A stretch of 26,919 bases of DNA, from positions 1 to 26,919 of the forward strand of contig DASUGM010000223.1 of the NCBI GenBank assembly GCA_036274055.1, written 5' to 3'. The notes beneath the pieces are model-generated. The model did no database searches, was not told the DNA's origin, and saw only the letters and a program-made list of their open reading frames with translations. This document shows, one piece after another, positions 7,873 to 15,573 of the stretch. This stretch comes from DASUGM01 sp036274055 (GTDB lineage: Bacteria; Acidobacteriota; Vicinamibacteria; Vicinamibacterales; SCN-69-37). Both the position numbers and the translations under genes were made by a program. Numbering within the stretch: the first letter of the stretch is position 1; each line of letters opens with the position of its first letter.

Positions 7873-8658
7873 ATGACGCACGCGGGATGGCTCAACTCGC
7901 CAGAGCCCGCCGTGCCGGCCCGGCGGATCGGCCCGGCGCTGGGGGCGTCCTTGTTCGCGCACACGTTGATGGCGGCGGCGATCATCGCGCTGCTCAACGT
8001 GGCTCCGCCAGCATCCATCGTGCCGCCCGTCGGGCGCATGCTGGACGTCGTGTATCTGCCAGCCCCGACGCCGCAGGCGGCCCCTGTCGGCGGAGGCGGC
8101 GGCAATCCGAATCCTGCGCCGCCGCGGCCGACGCAGATCGTCCGGTCGGACGCCCCGGCGATTCCCTCTCCGACGCCGACCCCTGTGGATCCGCCCCCGA
8201 GCCTGACCGTGCAAGTTGAAACCAACGCGGCGACGATGTTGTCCGCGACCGGGACGACGCTGAATGCGCCGCCGGGCCCGGGTGGCGGAGGGCAAGGGCC
8301 GGGCCTCGGTCCGGGCCGCGGTCCTGGCGCCGGTCCGGGAACCGGTCCGGCGACTGGCGACGGATTTGGCACGGTCGGCGTCGATGCCACCGAGCCGGTG
8401 CCGATGTTCACGCCGCAGCCGGACTACACCAGCGAAGCGATGCTGGCCAAGGTGCAAGGCGAGGTGCAGCTCGACGTCGTCGTGCTCGCGAGTGGCCGCG
8501 TCGGCGACGTCCGCGTCGTCCGCGCGCCGAAGCCGAGCTTTGGCCTCGAGGATAAAGCGATCGCGACGGCGAAGCGATGGATCTTCAAGCCGAGCCTGCG
8601 CAACGGCGCGCCCGTGAACGTGCGAGTGACGATCATTCTCACATTCACGCTTAGATAG
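7873..8658 (+). CDS. TonB-family energy transducer
   Basis: This is a 261-residue TonB-like protein. It has a short cytoplasmic N-terminus, one membrane anchor (about 20-42, LGASLFAHTLMAAAIIALL), a long Pro- and Gly-rich periplasmic spacer (43-175, with GP repeats at 135-163) and a C-terminal TonB domain (about 178-261, including YTSEAMLAKVQGEVQLDVVV and AIATAKRWIFKP). TonB proteins pass proton-motive energy to outer-membrane receptors; a receptor fragment lies at the right end of this window, but nothing shows that the two work together. The ATG at 7873 is directly preceded by AGGAG with almost no spacing, which is unusually close; I see no better in-frame start. No exbB or exbD is adjacent. 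It diverges from the SPFH gene. Confidence 0.9.
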   Translation: MTHAGWLNSPEPAVPARRIGPALGASLFAHTLMAAAIIALLNVAPPASIVPPVGRMLDVVYLPAPTPQAAPVGGGGGNPNPAPPRPTQIVRSDAPAIPSPTPTPVDPPPSLTVQVETNAATMLSATGTTLNAPPGPGGGGQGPGLGPGRGPGAGPGTGPATGDGFGTVGVDATEPVPMFTPQPDYTSEAMLAKVQGEVQLDVVVLASGRVGDVRVVRAPKPSFGLEDKAIATAKRWIFKPSLRNGAPVNVRVTIILTFTLR

Positions 8659-8671
8659 CCCTCAGCCTAAG

Positions 8672-9370
8672 TTAGTCCGTATCGAAGCCCGCCCGTACGA
8701 ATGCCATCGCGGCCGGAAACCGCTCCGCGATCGCCGCGTCGAGTTCGGTGAGTTTCTCGATCATCTTTTGGGGTACTCCGTCGGCCGCAGCTCGGCCGAC
8801 CTGTGTCAGCACGTCCCAGGCGTCGCGTGACTCCTTGATGGCGAGGCGCGCCACCTTGGCGCTGCCGTGTGCGTCGCATTGCCGATCGGCGCGGTCGTAG
8901 TCGTCATCGTGGTAGCCGTGGAGCGCGCGGACGGTTTTCGCGCTGATGAGAAAGACGTGGTGTTCGAGGACCTCGAGCGCCGCAATGACGACCTCGTCCT
9001 GGCGGTCCCGCAGAATCGGCCCAAGGGCGGTAAGGACGGGATAGGCGAGCGCTGCATATTCCTTGGCGCGCGCCTTGAGCGGATCGGCGTCGAGCCGCGC
9101 GTCCTGGCGCGCGAGCGCGGCGTCGATCTCGTCCCTCTCTTCGGGTGTCGGTTCACGAAACGCGTGCTCCAGCCACGGCCGGGCGATGCCGTCGTCGACT
9201 GGCGGTGGCGGCGGCGGATCGCCGCGCTCGGCGGCCTGGGAGACGCGGAAGGTCAGGCAGCGCGGCGAGAATCGGCAGCGCTCGCACCAGCGGTCGCAGT
9301 AGTTGTAGATGCCGGGGATGTTGCGCGGGTCCCCGGCCCAGGCGTCGATGAAAGGGGTGGTGTCGCTCAT
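8672..9370 (-). CDS. Uncharacterised protein with four-cysteine cluster
   Basis: I do not recognise a named family. The 232-residue product has no signal peptide or membrane segment. Near the N-terminus it has a tight cysteine motif, YCDRWCERCRFSPRC, with Cys at 25, 29, 32 and 38 (C-x3-C-x2-C-x5-C). A proline run (PPPPPP) follows, then a largely helical, charged region with several His and acidic residues (LEHHVF, HGYHDDDYDRADRQCDAHG). The cysteines could hold an Fe-S cluster or zinc. The first three have radical-SAM-like spacing, but the chain is too short for that barrel and lacks the other motifs. It is convergent with the tonB-like gene (13-base gap) and lies downstream of the CotH operon, separated by a hairpin. 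The coding bias looks native. Confidence 0.75.
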   Translation of the reverse strand: MSDTTPFIDAWAGDPRNIPGIYNYCDRWCERCRFSPRCLTFRVSQAAERGDPPPPPPVDDGIARPWLEHAFREPTPEERDEIDAALARQDARLDADPLKARAKEYAALAYPVLTALGPILRDRQDEVVIAALEVLEHHVFLISAKTVRALHGYHDDDYDRADRQCDAHGSAKVARLAIKESRDAWDVLTQVGRAAADGVPQKMIEKLTELDAAIAERFPAAMAFVRAGFDTD

Positions 9371-9425
9371 GCCGCCGCTTCAAAGCAAGCGGCGGGCCCA
9401 GCGGATTTACGCCCGAAAACGCGAT

Positions 9426-9469
9426 CGGGCCCGAAAAGATCGCAAAATCTGCGATCTTTCCCGGGCCCG
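9426..9469 (-). terminator. Inverted repeat, probable terminator after CotH operon
   Basis: The arms 9426-9444 and 9450-9469 are nearly perfectly complementary (one extra base in one arm) around the loop AAATC. Read on the minus strand, the inner stem GATCGCA/TGCGATC is followed by TTTT, which suits an intrinsic terminator for the CotH operon. The 14-base word AAAATCTGCGATCT recurs at 9444-9457 and 9477-9490, the second copy running into the cotH stop codon. A smaller hairpin, GCCGCTT/AAGCGGC (9374-9393), lies nearer the next gene. Confidence 0.6.
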
Positions 9470-9488
9470 AGATTGAAAAATCTGCGAT

Positions 9489-11105
9489 CTACTTGAGCAG
9501 AAACGCCTGGCGACGCTCGGCGAATGACTTCAAAGTGTTCACGCCCGCCTCGAAGGCCTCGAACGACTCCAATTTGCGCGTGTCCGCCTTGACGTCGGCG
9601 GCAATCAGCGACTGATATTGCGCGACCAGCGGCTGGAGCTTGTTCCAGTCGAGCCAGGTGGAGGCGATTTCGCGGACGTATTTCAGATAGCGATCGCGAA
9701 GCGCCGGCACTGCCAACAGTTTCGAGCGCAGCGGCTTTGCGGCGTCGTTCAGCCCGACGAGCGGATCGAGCTCGGCGTTGCCCATCATCATCGGACCCCT
9801 ACCGCCGCCGGGGCCGCGCCCGCCGCCGCCCGGTGGCGGTGGCATGCCCGGCATTCCGCCCGGGGCGCCGCCGGGTCTGCCGCCGGGCCCGTTCGGCCCG
9901 CCTGGCCCGCCTCCCCGCGGTCCCATGCCGCGGCCGCCGCTCGGCCCGAACGTCTCGTTGGCATCGTGCGGCATGATGTGAAAACGTCCCTTGGCGTCCA
10001 GATAGATCGAGTAGTCGCTGGCGCGCGTCCAGTAACCGTCGTTGTTGACCAGGGTCGTTTCGAGCGCGAGAAACTTCAGCGTTTGGTCGACATCGAGAAT
10101 CGGCGCCAGCGCCGCTTCGAGTCTATCTGCCGGCGTCTCGTTCAGCACTTTGGTGAGGTTCACCAGCGCGTCCCACGACTTGGCGTCGTCTTTGGTCTTG
10201 ATCTCGTAGACGCGCTTGTACTGAGCGAGGTTGTTCTCGCCAAGATACTCGAGCCCGCCGCGGCCGTTCGGGCTGCCGGGCACCTTCCAGCGCGCGCCGT
10301 CGGTCGTCTTGAACCACTCGTTGACGAAATCCTTGTTGAACTGCTGGGCGCTCGGATAGACGCCCCAACTCTCGCCGTTGATGACCACGCGCACGAAGTT
10401 CGCCTTCGGCGCCGGCAGAAACTCGCGCGCCGCCTGCAGATACAGCACGGTGCGCAGGAAGGTCGGATCCTCGTGCGCGTTCAGCAGGTTGAGCGTGCGA
10501 TAGCCGCCGACGTTCTGGCCGTCGTGCACGAAGTCGAGCGCGACGTTGATCGAGTGCTTCTGCCCCTCGGGCACACCAAAAAAAGACGACGCCCCGCGGA
10601 AGTGAACGCCGACGTCCTTGTAGACCTTGCCGTCGATCGTCAGCGTCGCCGGCACTTCGACGTCGGTGTTGTTGAACGCGATCAGCTCCTTCTCCCAGTC
10701 TTCGGTCTCGAACTGGAAAAAGATCGTGCGCAGCGCCTTCGCGTCGTAGAACGGCACCGACGCGGGATAGGTCTTGACGTCGGCCGGTGACAGGCGCGCA
10801 CCGGGCGCCGGCGGCTCACGCAGTACTCCGCCGCCGCCCATGCGTCCGAAACCCCGGCCGCTGCCGTTCTGCGCCAGTTCGGCGCGTGCGGCCTTGCGCT
10901 CCTCGATGTTCAGGCGGTTGTCGCCGTTCCTGTCGAAACGCGCAACCAGCTTCATCTCTCCACCCGGACCGCCTGGTCCGCCCATCCCGCCGGGACCGGG
11001 TCCGAAACCCGGCGGCGGCGGTCCCTGCTGGGCGGCGATCGGTGTGAACGTTGTCGCGACCGCGACGACGACAATCAGCGTGATCAATCGAACCATGATT
11101 CGCAT
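9489..11105 (-). CDS. Secreted CotH-family kinase with EF-hand
   Basis: This is a 538-residue exported protein with a signal peptide (about 1-25) and a Gly/Pro-rich stretch (28-50). One canonical calcium-binding EF-hand loop follows at D58-N60-D62-N66-E69. The CotH domain begins near residue 120 and includes the VHFRGASS block and HIMPHDANETFG, where the Asp and Asn resemble the catalytic D-x-N of CotH protein kinases. A second Gly/Pro/Arg-rich insertion (about 388-441) interrupts the domain right after that motif. CotH proteins are atypical secretory-pathway protein kinases (Bacillus spore-coat CotH). The ATG at 11105 has GGGAG 6 bases upstream. It is the last gene of a VTC-DUF4956-CotH operon, 37 bases after the DUF4956 stop. 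The substrate is unknown, and kinase activity is inferred only from the family. Confidence 0.88.
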   Translation of the reverse strand: MRIMVRLITLIVVVAVATTFTPIAAQQGPPPPGFGPGPGGMGGPGGPGGEMKLVARFDRNGDNRLNIEERKAARAELAQNGSGRGFGRMGGGGVLREPPAPGARLSPADVKTYPASVPFYDAKALRTIFFQFETEDWEKELIAFNNTDVEVPATLTIDGKVYKDVGVHFRGASSFFGVPEGQKHSINVALDFVHDGQNVGGYRTLNLLNAHEDPTFLRTVLYLQAAREFLPAPKANFVRVVINGESWGVYPSAQQFNKDFVNEWFKTTDGARWKVPGSPNGRGGLEYLGENNLAQYKRVYEIKTKDDAKSWDALVNLTKVLNETPADRLEAALAPILDVDQTLKFLALETTLVNNDGYWTRASDYSIYLDAKGRFHIMPHDANETFGPSGGRGMGPRGGGPGGPNGPGGRPGGAPGGMPGMPPPPGGGGRGPGGGRGPMMMGNAELDPLVGLNDAAKPLRSKLLAVPALRDRYLKYVREIASTWLDWNKLQPLVAQYQSLIAADVKADTRKLESFEAFEAGVNTLKSFAERRQAFLLK

Positions 11106-11142
11106 CTCTTGCTCCCTGGGACTGCTGGGGCCGCGGCCCGAT

Positions 11143-11841
11143 TCAGAGCGCTTCCTTCGCGCGCAACTCGACGCTCTGCATGCCGTCGAGGCGGTTCAAC
11201 TCCCGCACCAGTGCCTCGGGCGACCCGTTCGCACGGAGTCGCACGTCGTAGGTGACGTCGATCGACAATCCCTGCTTCGCGGTGCCGACGGCGACCAGCT
11301 GACGATCGGCGACGTGAGCATCGAGGACGGGCGCGGCCTGCGCCTGCACGTCCTGCGCGAGGCCGCCGCGCAGTTGCAGCGAGAACACCGGCCGCGAGTC
11401 CAGCGCTGTGGGCGTCGCCATCGGCCGGCCGGGCCGCGGCATCATCAGCACCGCCGCGACCGCGACGACCGCCAGGCCGAGCACCGCTACCCAGGGCGCG
11501 CCGGCGCCGACCGCCATGCCGACGACCACGGCGAAGATGACGTAGGCGGTGTCTTCGGTGTCGCGAACCACGGTGCGAAAGCGCACGATCGACAACGCGC
11601 CCACCAGGCTGAACGCGCGCGCGACGTTGTCGCCGACCACTTGCGTGACCATGGCGATGAGGACGCACAGCAGCACCAGCGTCGGCGGAAACGATGATTC
11701 GATTTCATCGGCCGGCTGCGTGCGCTTGTAGATCTGCGACACCAGCCCGCCGAGCAGCAGCGCCGCGATCAGGCGGACCAGCACGATCTGCGGTGCCACC
11801 GTCACGCCGCTGCCGAACGACGTGGTCAGCCACTCAGGCAT
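11143..11841 (-). CDS. DUF4956 integral membrane protein
   Basis: This is a 232-residue protein with three or four membrane segments in its N-terminal half (near 17-38, 54-74 and 100-136) and a soluble C-terminal domain. The conserved DUF4956 block is clear: GALSIVRFRTVVRDTEDTAY. I chose the ATG at 11841 rather than the in-frame GTG at 11856 because GAGGTGG sits 4-6 bases before that ATG. This leaves an 8-base overlap with the end of the VTC gene, a sign of translational coupling. In other bacteria DUF4956 genes are regular partners of VTC-domain and CotH genes, as here. The function is not established. A membrane role next to a polyphosphate polymerase, similar to the membrane part of yeast VTC, is an attractive inference only. 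Confidence 0.87.
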   Translation of the reverse strand: MPEWLTTSFGSGVTVAPQIVLVRLIAALLLGGLVSQIYKRTQPADEIESSFPPTLVLLCVLIAMVTQVVGDNVARAFSLVGALSIVRFRTVVRDTEDTAYVIFAVVVGMAVGAGAPWVAVLGLAVVAVAAVLMMPRPGRPMATPTALDSRPVFSLQLRGGLAQDVQAQAAPVLDAHVADRQLVAVGTAKQGLSIDVTYDVRLRANGSPEALVRELNRLDGMQSVELRAKEAL

Positions 11842-12553
11842 GCGCCACCTCGACACTGTCTCGTTCGCCGAGCGCCACCATGGCCAGCCGGTACTTCGAG
11901 ATCGCGCGTGCCCGCAAATCGAACTCCTCGACCAGGTGTTTGAAGATCGCCGGCATCTCGTGCGTGAACTTCAGCTCGACGATGGCGGCATTGGGCAATA
12001 CCGGGATCCCCGACAGCGGCTGAAACGCTGCGGCCGCCGCCGGTCTCGTCTCAATGGCGTCGTCGACGGTGAGGCGAAACATCCCGTACGGCGACTGGCC
12101 GACCCGGGCGGTGCGGTGGTACCAGACCTGGCTCTTGACATGAAGCCGGCGGGCGTCGACGCGGCGTCGAAACCAATCACCCGCCCAGCCGTCGTGACGA
12201 TCGGCCTCGAGGTGCGTCAGGCCTGTCAAGGCAACGATGGTGCGCCGTTTGTTGAGCAGCGCCTTCGTCCGCATCTTGCGCTCGAGGAACACCACATCGG
12301 ATGCCCCGTAGCGGCGGATCCGATACTTACTGCGGCCGAACGAGCCGCGGCGGTGAAAGACGTCGAGCGCATCGGTGTCGAAGTAGAGGCTCGCGGTGCG
12401 GTACTCGTCCTGGTGGGCCCCGGAGCCGTGGGGATCCGCCGTCAACCGGGAGCGTGCCCAGTCGCGAATCCGCGCGGCGGTGGCGAGATCGACAACGCAT
12501 TTGATCTCGCGCGCGTCGGTGCGGATGTCTTGTGTGCTCAGCCCTGCGGTCAT
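11834..12553 (-). CDS. VTC-domain polyphosphate polymerase
   Basis: This is a 239-residue cytoplasmic protein of the triphosphate-tunnel fold, matching the catalytic VTC domain that makes polyphosphate from ATP. Tunnel residues visible in order are REIK (15-18), SKYRIRRY (75-82), the E-R-K of LERK (91-93), R160 in MFRLTVDD, E193 and K195 in VELKF, and the closing SKYR (219-222). The length fits a stand-alone bacterial VTC enzyme; no SPX or membrane domain is present. It is the first gene of the operon with DUF4956 and CotH. The ATG at 12553 is preceded by AGGTAA. A short palindrome (12562-12576) lies just upstream. It diverges from a two-component system. Confidence 0.88.
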   Translation of the reverse strand: MTAGLSTQDIRTDAREIKCVVDLATAARIRDWARSRLTADPHGSGAHQDEYRTASLYFDTDALDVFHRRGSFGRSKYRIRRYGASDVVFLERKMRTKALLNKRRTIVALTGLTHLEADRHDGWAGDWFRRRVDARRLHVKSQVWYHRTARVGQSPYGMFRLTVDDAIETRPAAAAAFQPLSGIPVLPNAAIVELKFTHEMPAIFKHLVEEFDLRARAISKYRLAMVALGERDSVEVAHA

Positions 12554-12561
12554 CCCGTTAC

Positions 12562-12576
12562 CTGTGTGTTACACAG
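12562..12576. promoter_or_regulatory. Short inverted repeat upstream of VTC gene
   Basis: CTGTGT and ACACAG form a perfect 6-bp inverted repeat with a 3-base spacer, 9 bases before the VTC start codon. It could be an operator or an mRNA hairpin near the ribosome-binding site. It is short enough to arise by chance. I see no convincing promoter box in the rest of the 135-base divergent gap (12554-12688). Confidence 0.35.
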
Positions 12577-12688
12577 CATACGGGCGGAAATGGTTGCGGT
12601 TCGGCCTCCCGGCCGCCGTCACGGTCTCTTCATCGCCGCGCCACCGCTCTGCCACAACTGACGGGCCGCGGTGTGGTTTAGGTATGTA

Positions 12689-13450
12689 ATGGACACCGCC
12701 ATGGCTCTCCCCACCGAGTCCACCGCCACCCCGCCGCGGCAGCGGCGGGCCCTGGTCGTCGAAGACGAACCACATATCCGCGAACTGGTCGCCCTGCATC
12801 TCGGCCTGGAAGGTCTGCACGTGACCGAGTCGGGCGCCGGCGACGACGCCATTCGGCGGATCGAGTCCGAGCCTTTCGACGTGGTCGTCCTGGACCTGAT
12901 GCTGCCGCGCGTCGACGGTCTGGCGGTGTGCCGCGCGATCCGGCGCGAGCCGAAGAACGCCGACGTGCCGATCCTGATGCTGACCGCCAAGCGCGAGGAG
13001 TCCGACAAGGTCCTCGGGCTGGAGACCGGCGCCGACGATTACCTGAGCAAGCCGTTCGGGGTGCGCGAGCTGATCGCGCGGGTGCGGGCGCTGCTCCGGC
13101 GGCCGCGCGCCTCGCAACTGCTGTCCTCGATCGGGACCGCCAAGGAAATGGTGACCGCCGGTCCGCTGACGCTCGACCCGGCACGGCGGCAGGCGCGCAT
13201 GAACGATCAGGACATCGAGCTCACGCCGCACGAGTTCGACGTGCTCTATCTGCTCGCCGCGCATCCCGGCATCGTCTTCACCCGCGAGATGCTGCTCGAA
13301 CGGGTGTGGACCGCGGACACGCACGTCACCGAGCGCAGCGTCGATACGCTGGTAAAACGGCTGCGGCAGAAGATCGAGAGCGACACGCGCGATCCCCGCT
13401 ATCTGCTCACGGTGTGGGGCACGGGTTACAAGTTCGCCGCCGATGCCTGA
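12689..13450 (+). CDS. OmpR/PhoB-family response regulator
   Basis: This is a 253-residue two-component response regulator. The receiver domain has the acidic pair E25/D26, the phosphoacceptor D69 (VVVLDLMLP), T99 and K121 (KPF). The C-terminal winged-helix DNA-binding domain includes LTPHEFDVLYLLAAHPG, the recognition helix VTERSVDTLVKRLRQKI and the closing TVWGTGYKF. I placed the start at the ATG at 12689, 5 bases after AGGT; an in-frame GTG at 12671 and an ATG at 12701 are alternatives. Its end overlaps the histidine kinase start by 8 bases, so the two are co-translated partners. It diverges from the VTC-DUF4956-CotH operon and could control it, which is an inference from position. Confidence 0.95.
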   Translation: MDTAMALPTESTATPPRQRRALVVEDEPHIRELVALHLGLEGLHVTESGAGDDAIRRIESEPFDVVVLDLMLPRVDGLAVCRAIRREPKNADVPILMLTAKREESDKVLGLETGADDYLSKPFGVRELIARVRALLRRPRASQLLSSIGTAKEMVTAGPLTLDPARRQARMNDQDIELTPHEFDVLYLLAAHPGIVFTREMLLERVWTADTHVTERSVDTLVKRLRQKIESDTRDPRYLLTVWGTGYKFAADA

Positions 13451-15053
13451 TCCCGTCTGGTATCGCAGCCTGTATTGGCGCATTGCGCTGGGCTTCGTCG
13501 CCCTGCTGGCGACGCTGCTCGTCGTGCAGGGGCTGATCTTTCTGTGGATGACCGGACGGATGCAGGAGATCCTGTGGAGCCGATCGGCGGCGACGTTCGC
13601 GACCGCGATCGCCACCGACGTCGAGTCGGTGATCTCGGAGAAGAACAAGACCGATCTCGACACCTTCCTCAACGAGCGCTACGCGAGCTCGTACCGCGCG
13701 TTCGCGGTAGTCACACAGGACGGCACGACGGTGGTCGGCCGATCGATGCCGGGTCCGCCGAACATGGCGCGCGCGGCGCGTGACCGATTGTTCGGCGAGG
13801 GTCCGGGAGATCGCCGTGGCGGCCGCGGACGTGGCGGTGGCCCGGCGGGTCCGCCGGATGGGCTCCGACCGCCGCCGCCTCCGCCGGATAATCCGCCGCC
13901 GGATGGTCCGCCGCCCGATCAGCCGCCGCCCGACGGCGACCCGCGCGGCCGCGACGACGGCCGCGGCGGGCGCGGCGGCCGCGGTTTCGGCGCGGGGCCG
14001 ATGTTCACGTTCGCTCCGGCGATTGTGAACGGTCAAATCCGCGCGATGGTCGCGGTGCCGACCGATCCGCCGCCCCTGTCGATGGCGATCCGCGACGTCG
14101 GGCCGACGCTGGCGATCGTCGCGATGGTGTTGCTGGTGACGGGCACATCGACGCTGGCGTTCGTGGTCTTCGGCCCGGCGCGACGGCGGCTGCGCGTGCT
14201 GCAGAACGCCGCGCGCGCTATCGGCGAAGGACGCACCGGTGTTCGCGCGCCGCAGACCGGGCGTGACGAAGTTGCATCGTTGGCGCAGGCGTTCAACGAG
14301 ATGGCGGCGCAGCTGGAGCAGCGGACCGCGGCGCTCGAAAGCGCCGACCGTACCCGGCGCCAGCTGCTCGCCGACGTTTCACACGAGCTGACGACGCCGT
14401 TGGCGTCGATTCGCGGCTACGTCGAAACGCTGGCGATGACCGATCTCAAACTCAACGACGAGACGCGGTGGCGTTATCTGTCGATCGTCACCGACGAGAC
14501 CGAGCGGCTCGAGCACATCATCGGCGATCTGCTCGATCTCGCACGCCTCGAAGGCGGCGGCGGATCGCTGAAGATCGAGCAGGTCTCGCTGTCCTATCTG
14601 CTCGAACGCGTCTGGCACCGGCATGGGCCGGTCGTGGCCGAACGCGACATCAAGCTCGAGACGATTCGCGATCCGGTGATCGACGTGATTGCCGGCGACT
14701 CGAACCGCATCGAGCAGGTGCTCCAGAATCTCGTCGCTAACGCGGTGCGGCACACGCCGTCGGGCGGCCGGGTCGCGGTGACGATTACCCGGGCCGACGC
14801 CGGCGTCACGATCACCGTGGACGACAGCGGCCCGGGCATTCCGCCCGAGCATTTGCCGCGGATCTTCGATCGGTTTTACAAGGTCGATGAATCGCGCACC
14901 GGCACGGCCATGCCGTCAGGCAGCGGCCTCGGCCTGTCGATCGTCCGCGCGATCGTCGTCCGGCACGGCGGCACGATCGCCGCCGAAAACCGGCCCGAGG
15001 GCGGCGCGCGGTTTCGGGTGTACCTGCCGGCGGCGGCGGGCCTTGCGGAATGA
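13443..15053 (+). CDS. Sensor histidine kinase with Pro-rich sensor loop
   Basis: This is a 536-residue membrane kinase. Membrane segment 1 lies at about 13-36 and segment 2 at about 220-243. The periplasmic region between them contains a low-complexity Gly/Arg/Pro/Asp tract (about 118-184, with runs such as PPPPPPDNPPPDGPPPDQPP). A HAMP linker (about 244-295) follows. The HisKA domain has H314 as phosphoacceptor (DVSHELTTPL). The ATPase domain has N429 and N433 (N box), DSGPG (461-465) and GSGLGLS (493-499). All catalytic motifs are intact. It overlaps the response regulator gene and is its evident partner. The signal is unknown; the low-complexity tract is unusual for a folded sensor and may reach toward the cell wall or outer membrane. 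Confidence 0.95.
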   Translation: MPDPVWYRSLYWRIALGFVALLATLLVVQGLIFLWMTGRMQEILWSRSAATFATAIATDVESVISEKNKTDLDTFLNERYASSYRAFAVVTQDGTTVVGRSMPGPPNMARAARDRLFGEGPGDRRGGRGRGGGPAGPPDGLRPPPPPPDNPPPDGPPPDQPPPDGDPRGRDDGRGGRGGRGFGAGPMFTFAPAIVNGQIRAMVAVPTDPPPLSMAIRDVGPTLAIVAMVLLVTGTSTLAFVVFGPARRRLRVLQNAARAIGEGRTGVRAPQTGRDEVASLAQAFNEMAAQLEQRTAALESADRTRRQLLADVSHELTTPLASIRGYVETLAMTDLKLNDETRWRYLSIVTDETERLEHIIGDLLDLARLEGGGGSLKIEQVSLSYLLERVWHRHGPVVAERDIKLETIRDPVIDVIAGDSNRIEQVLQNLVANAVRHTPSGGRVAVTITRADAGVTITVDDSGPGIPPEHLPRIFDRFYKVDESRTGTAMPSGSGLGLSIVRAIVVRHGGTIAAENRPEGGARFRVYLPAAAGLAE

Positions 15054-15081
15054 GTGACTGAGTTAATGGTTGAATGAGGGA

Positions 15082-15432
15082 ATGCCGGCTCCCGTCAAAC
15101 CTGCCACGACCATCGACGTTCTGAATCAGATCGACATTCGCATCGGCACCATCACTCGTGTCGAAGACGTCCCCGCCTCGAAGAAGCTCGCGCGTCTGCG
15201 CGTCGATTTCGGCGATCACACCCGCACGATACTCGCTGGCCTCAAACACGAACGGGCTGACATCCGCGAGATTGAAGGCAAACAGGCACTGTTCGTCGTC
15301 AATCTGCCGCCGCGCGAGATGGCGGGGGAGCTGTCGGAAGGCATGCTTTTCGATATCGGCTACGCCGACAAGATCACGCCGGTGCTGGCGATGCCGGAGC
15401 GGCCGGTGCCCAACGGGACGAGAGCGGGGTAG
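15082..15432 (+). CDS. csaA: CsaA-like tRNA-binding-domain protein
   Basis: This is a small OB-fold protein of about 116 residues, the stand-alone form of the tRNA-binding domain found at the C-terminus of methionyl-tRNA synthetase. Key features are DIRIGTITRVEDVPASKKL, the strand block ILAGL, and the ELSEGMLFDIG motif near the end. CsaA proteins have been described as export-related chaperones and bind tRNA-like RNA. The ATG at 15082 directly follows GAGGGA with very short spacing; a TTG at 15070 is an alternative start. It lies 28 bases after the kinase gene in the same direction and could be co-transcribed with it. The start is less sure than the identity. Confidence 0.85.
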   Translation: MPAPVKPATTIDVLNQIDIRIGTITRVEDVPASKKLARLRVDFGDHTRTILAGLKHERADIREIEGKQALFVVNLPPREMAGELSEGMLFDIGYADKITPVLAMPERPVPNGTRAG

Positions 15433-15462
15433 ACGGGAGAGCCGAGCTGAGTTGAGTGCTCT

Positions 15463-15568
15463 TGCCAAGAGCGAATCCACAGGGAGAAGCGCGAGAAGAG
15501 CGGGAGGTTCCTGGTTGTCGCACACTTCCGCCCTTCTCGTTCTTCTCGCTGTGGATATGCTCTTGGCA
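15463..15568. repeat. Long imperfect inverted repeat, about 41-nt arms
   Basis: The arms 15463-15504 and 15528-15568 are complementary over most of their length around a 23-base loop. They start with TGCCAAGAGC and end with GCTCTTGGCA; the inner part is made of GAGAAG-type subrepeats and an AATCCACAG/CTGTGGAT pair. The element fills the gap between csaA and the acetyltransferase gene. The right arm includes GGCAGG, the only candidate ribosome-binding site of the next gene, so an mRNA hairpin would hide it. It could also act as a transcription attenuator, though no T-run follows. Confidence 0.8.
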
Positions 15569-15573
15569 GGTTC

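Noticed and set aside
7812..8411. Upstream extension of the SPFH protein by 200 codons
   Set aside because: It is the complement of the tonB-like gene's Pro/Gly region; the family start MGLMDF and a ribosome-binding site mark 7811.
8672..9370. Radical SAM enzyme, from the C-x3-C-x2-C spacing
   Set aside because: Only 232 residues, no other radical SAM motifs, and a fourth nearby Cys points to a different metal site.
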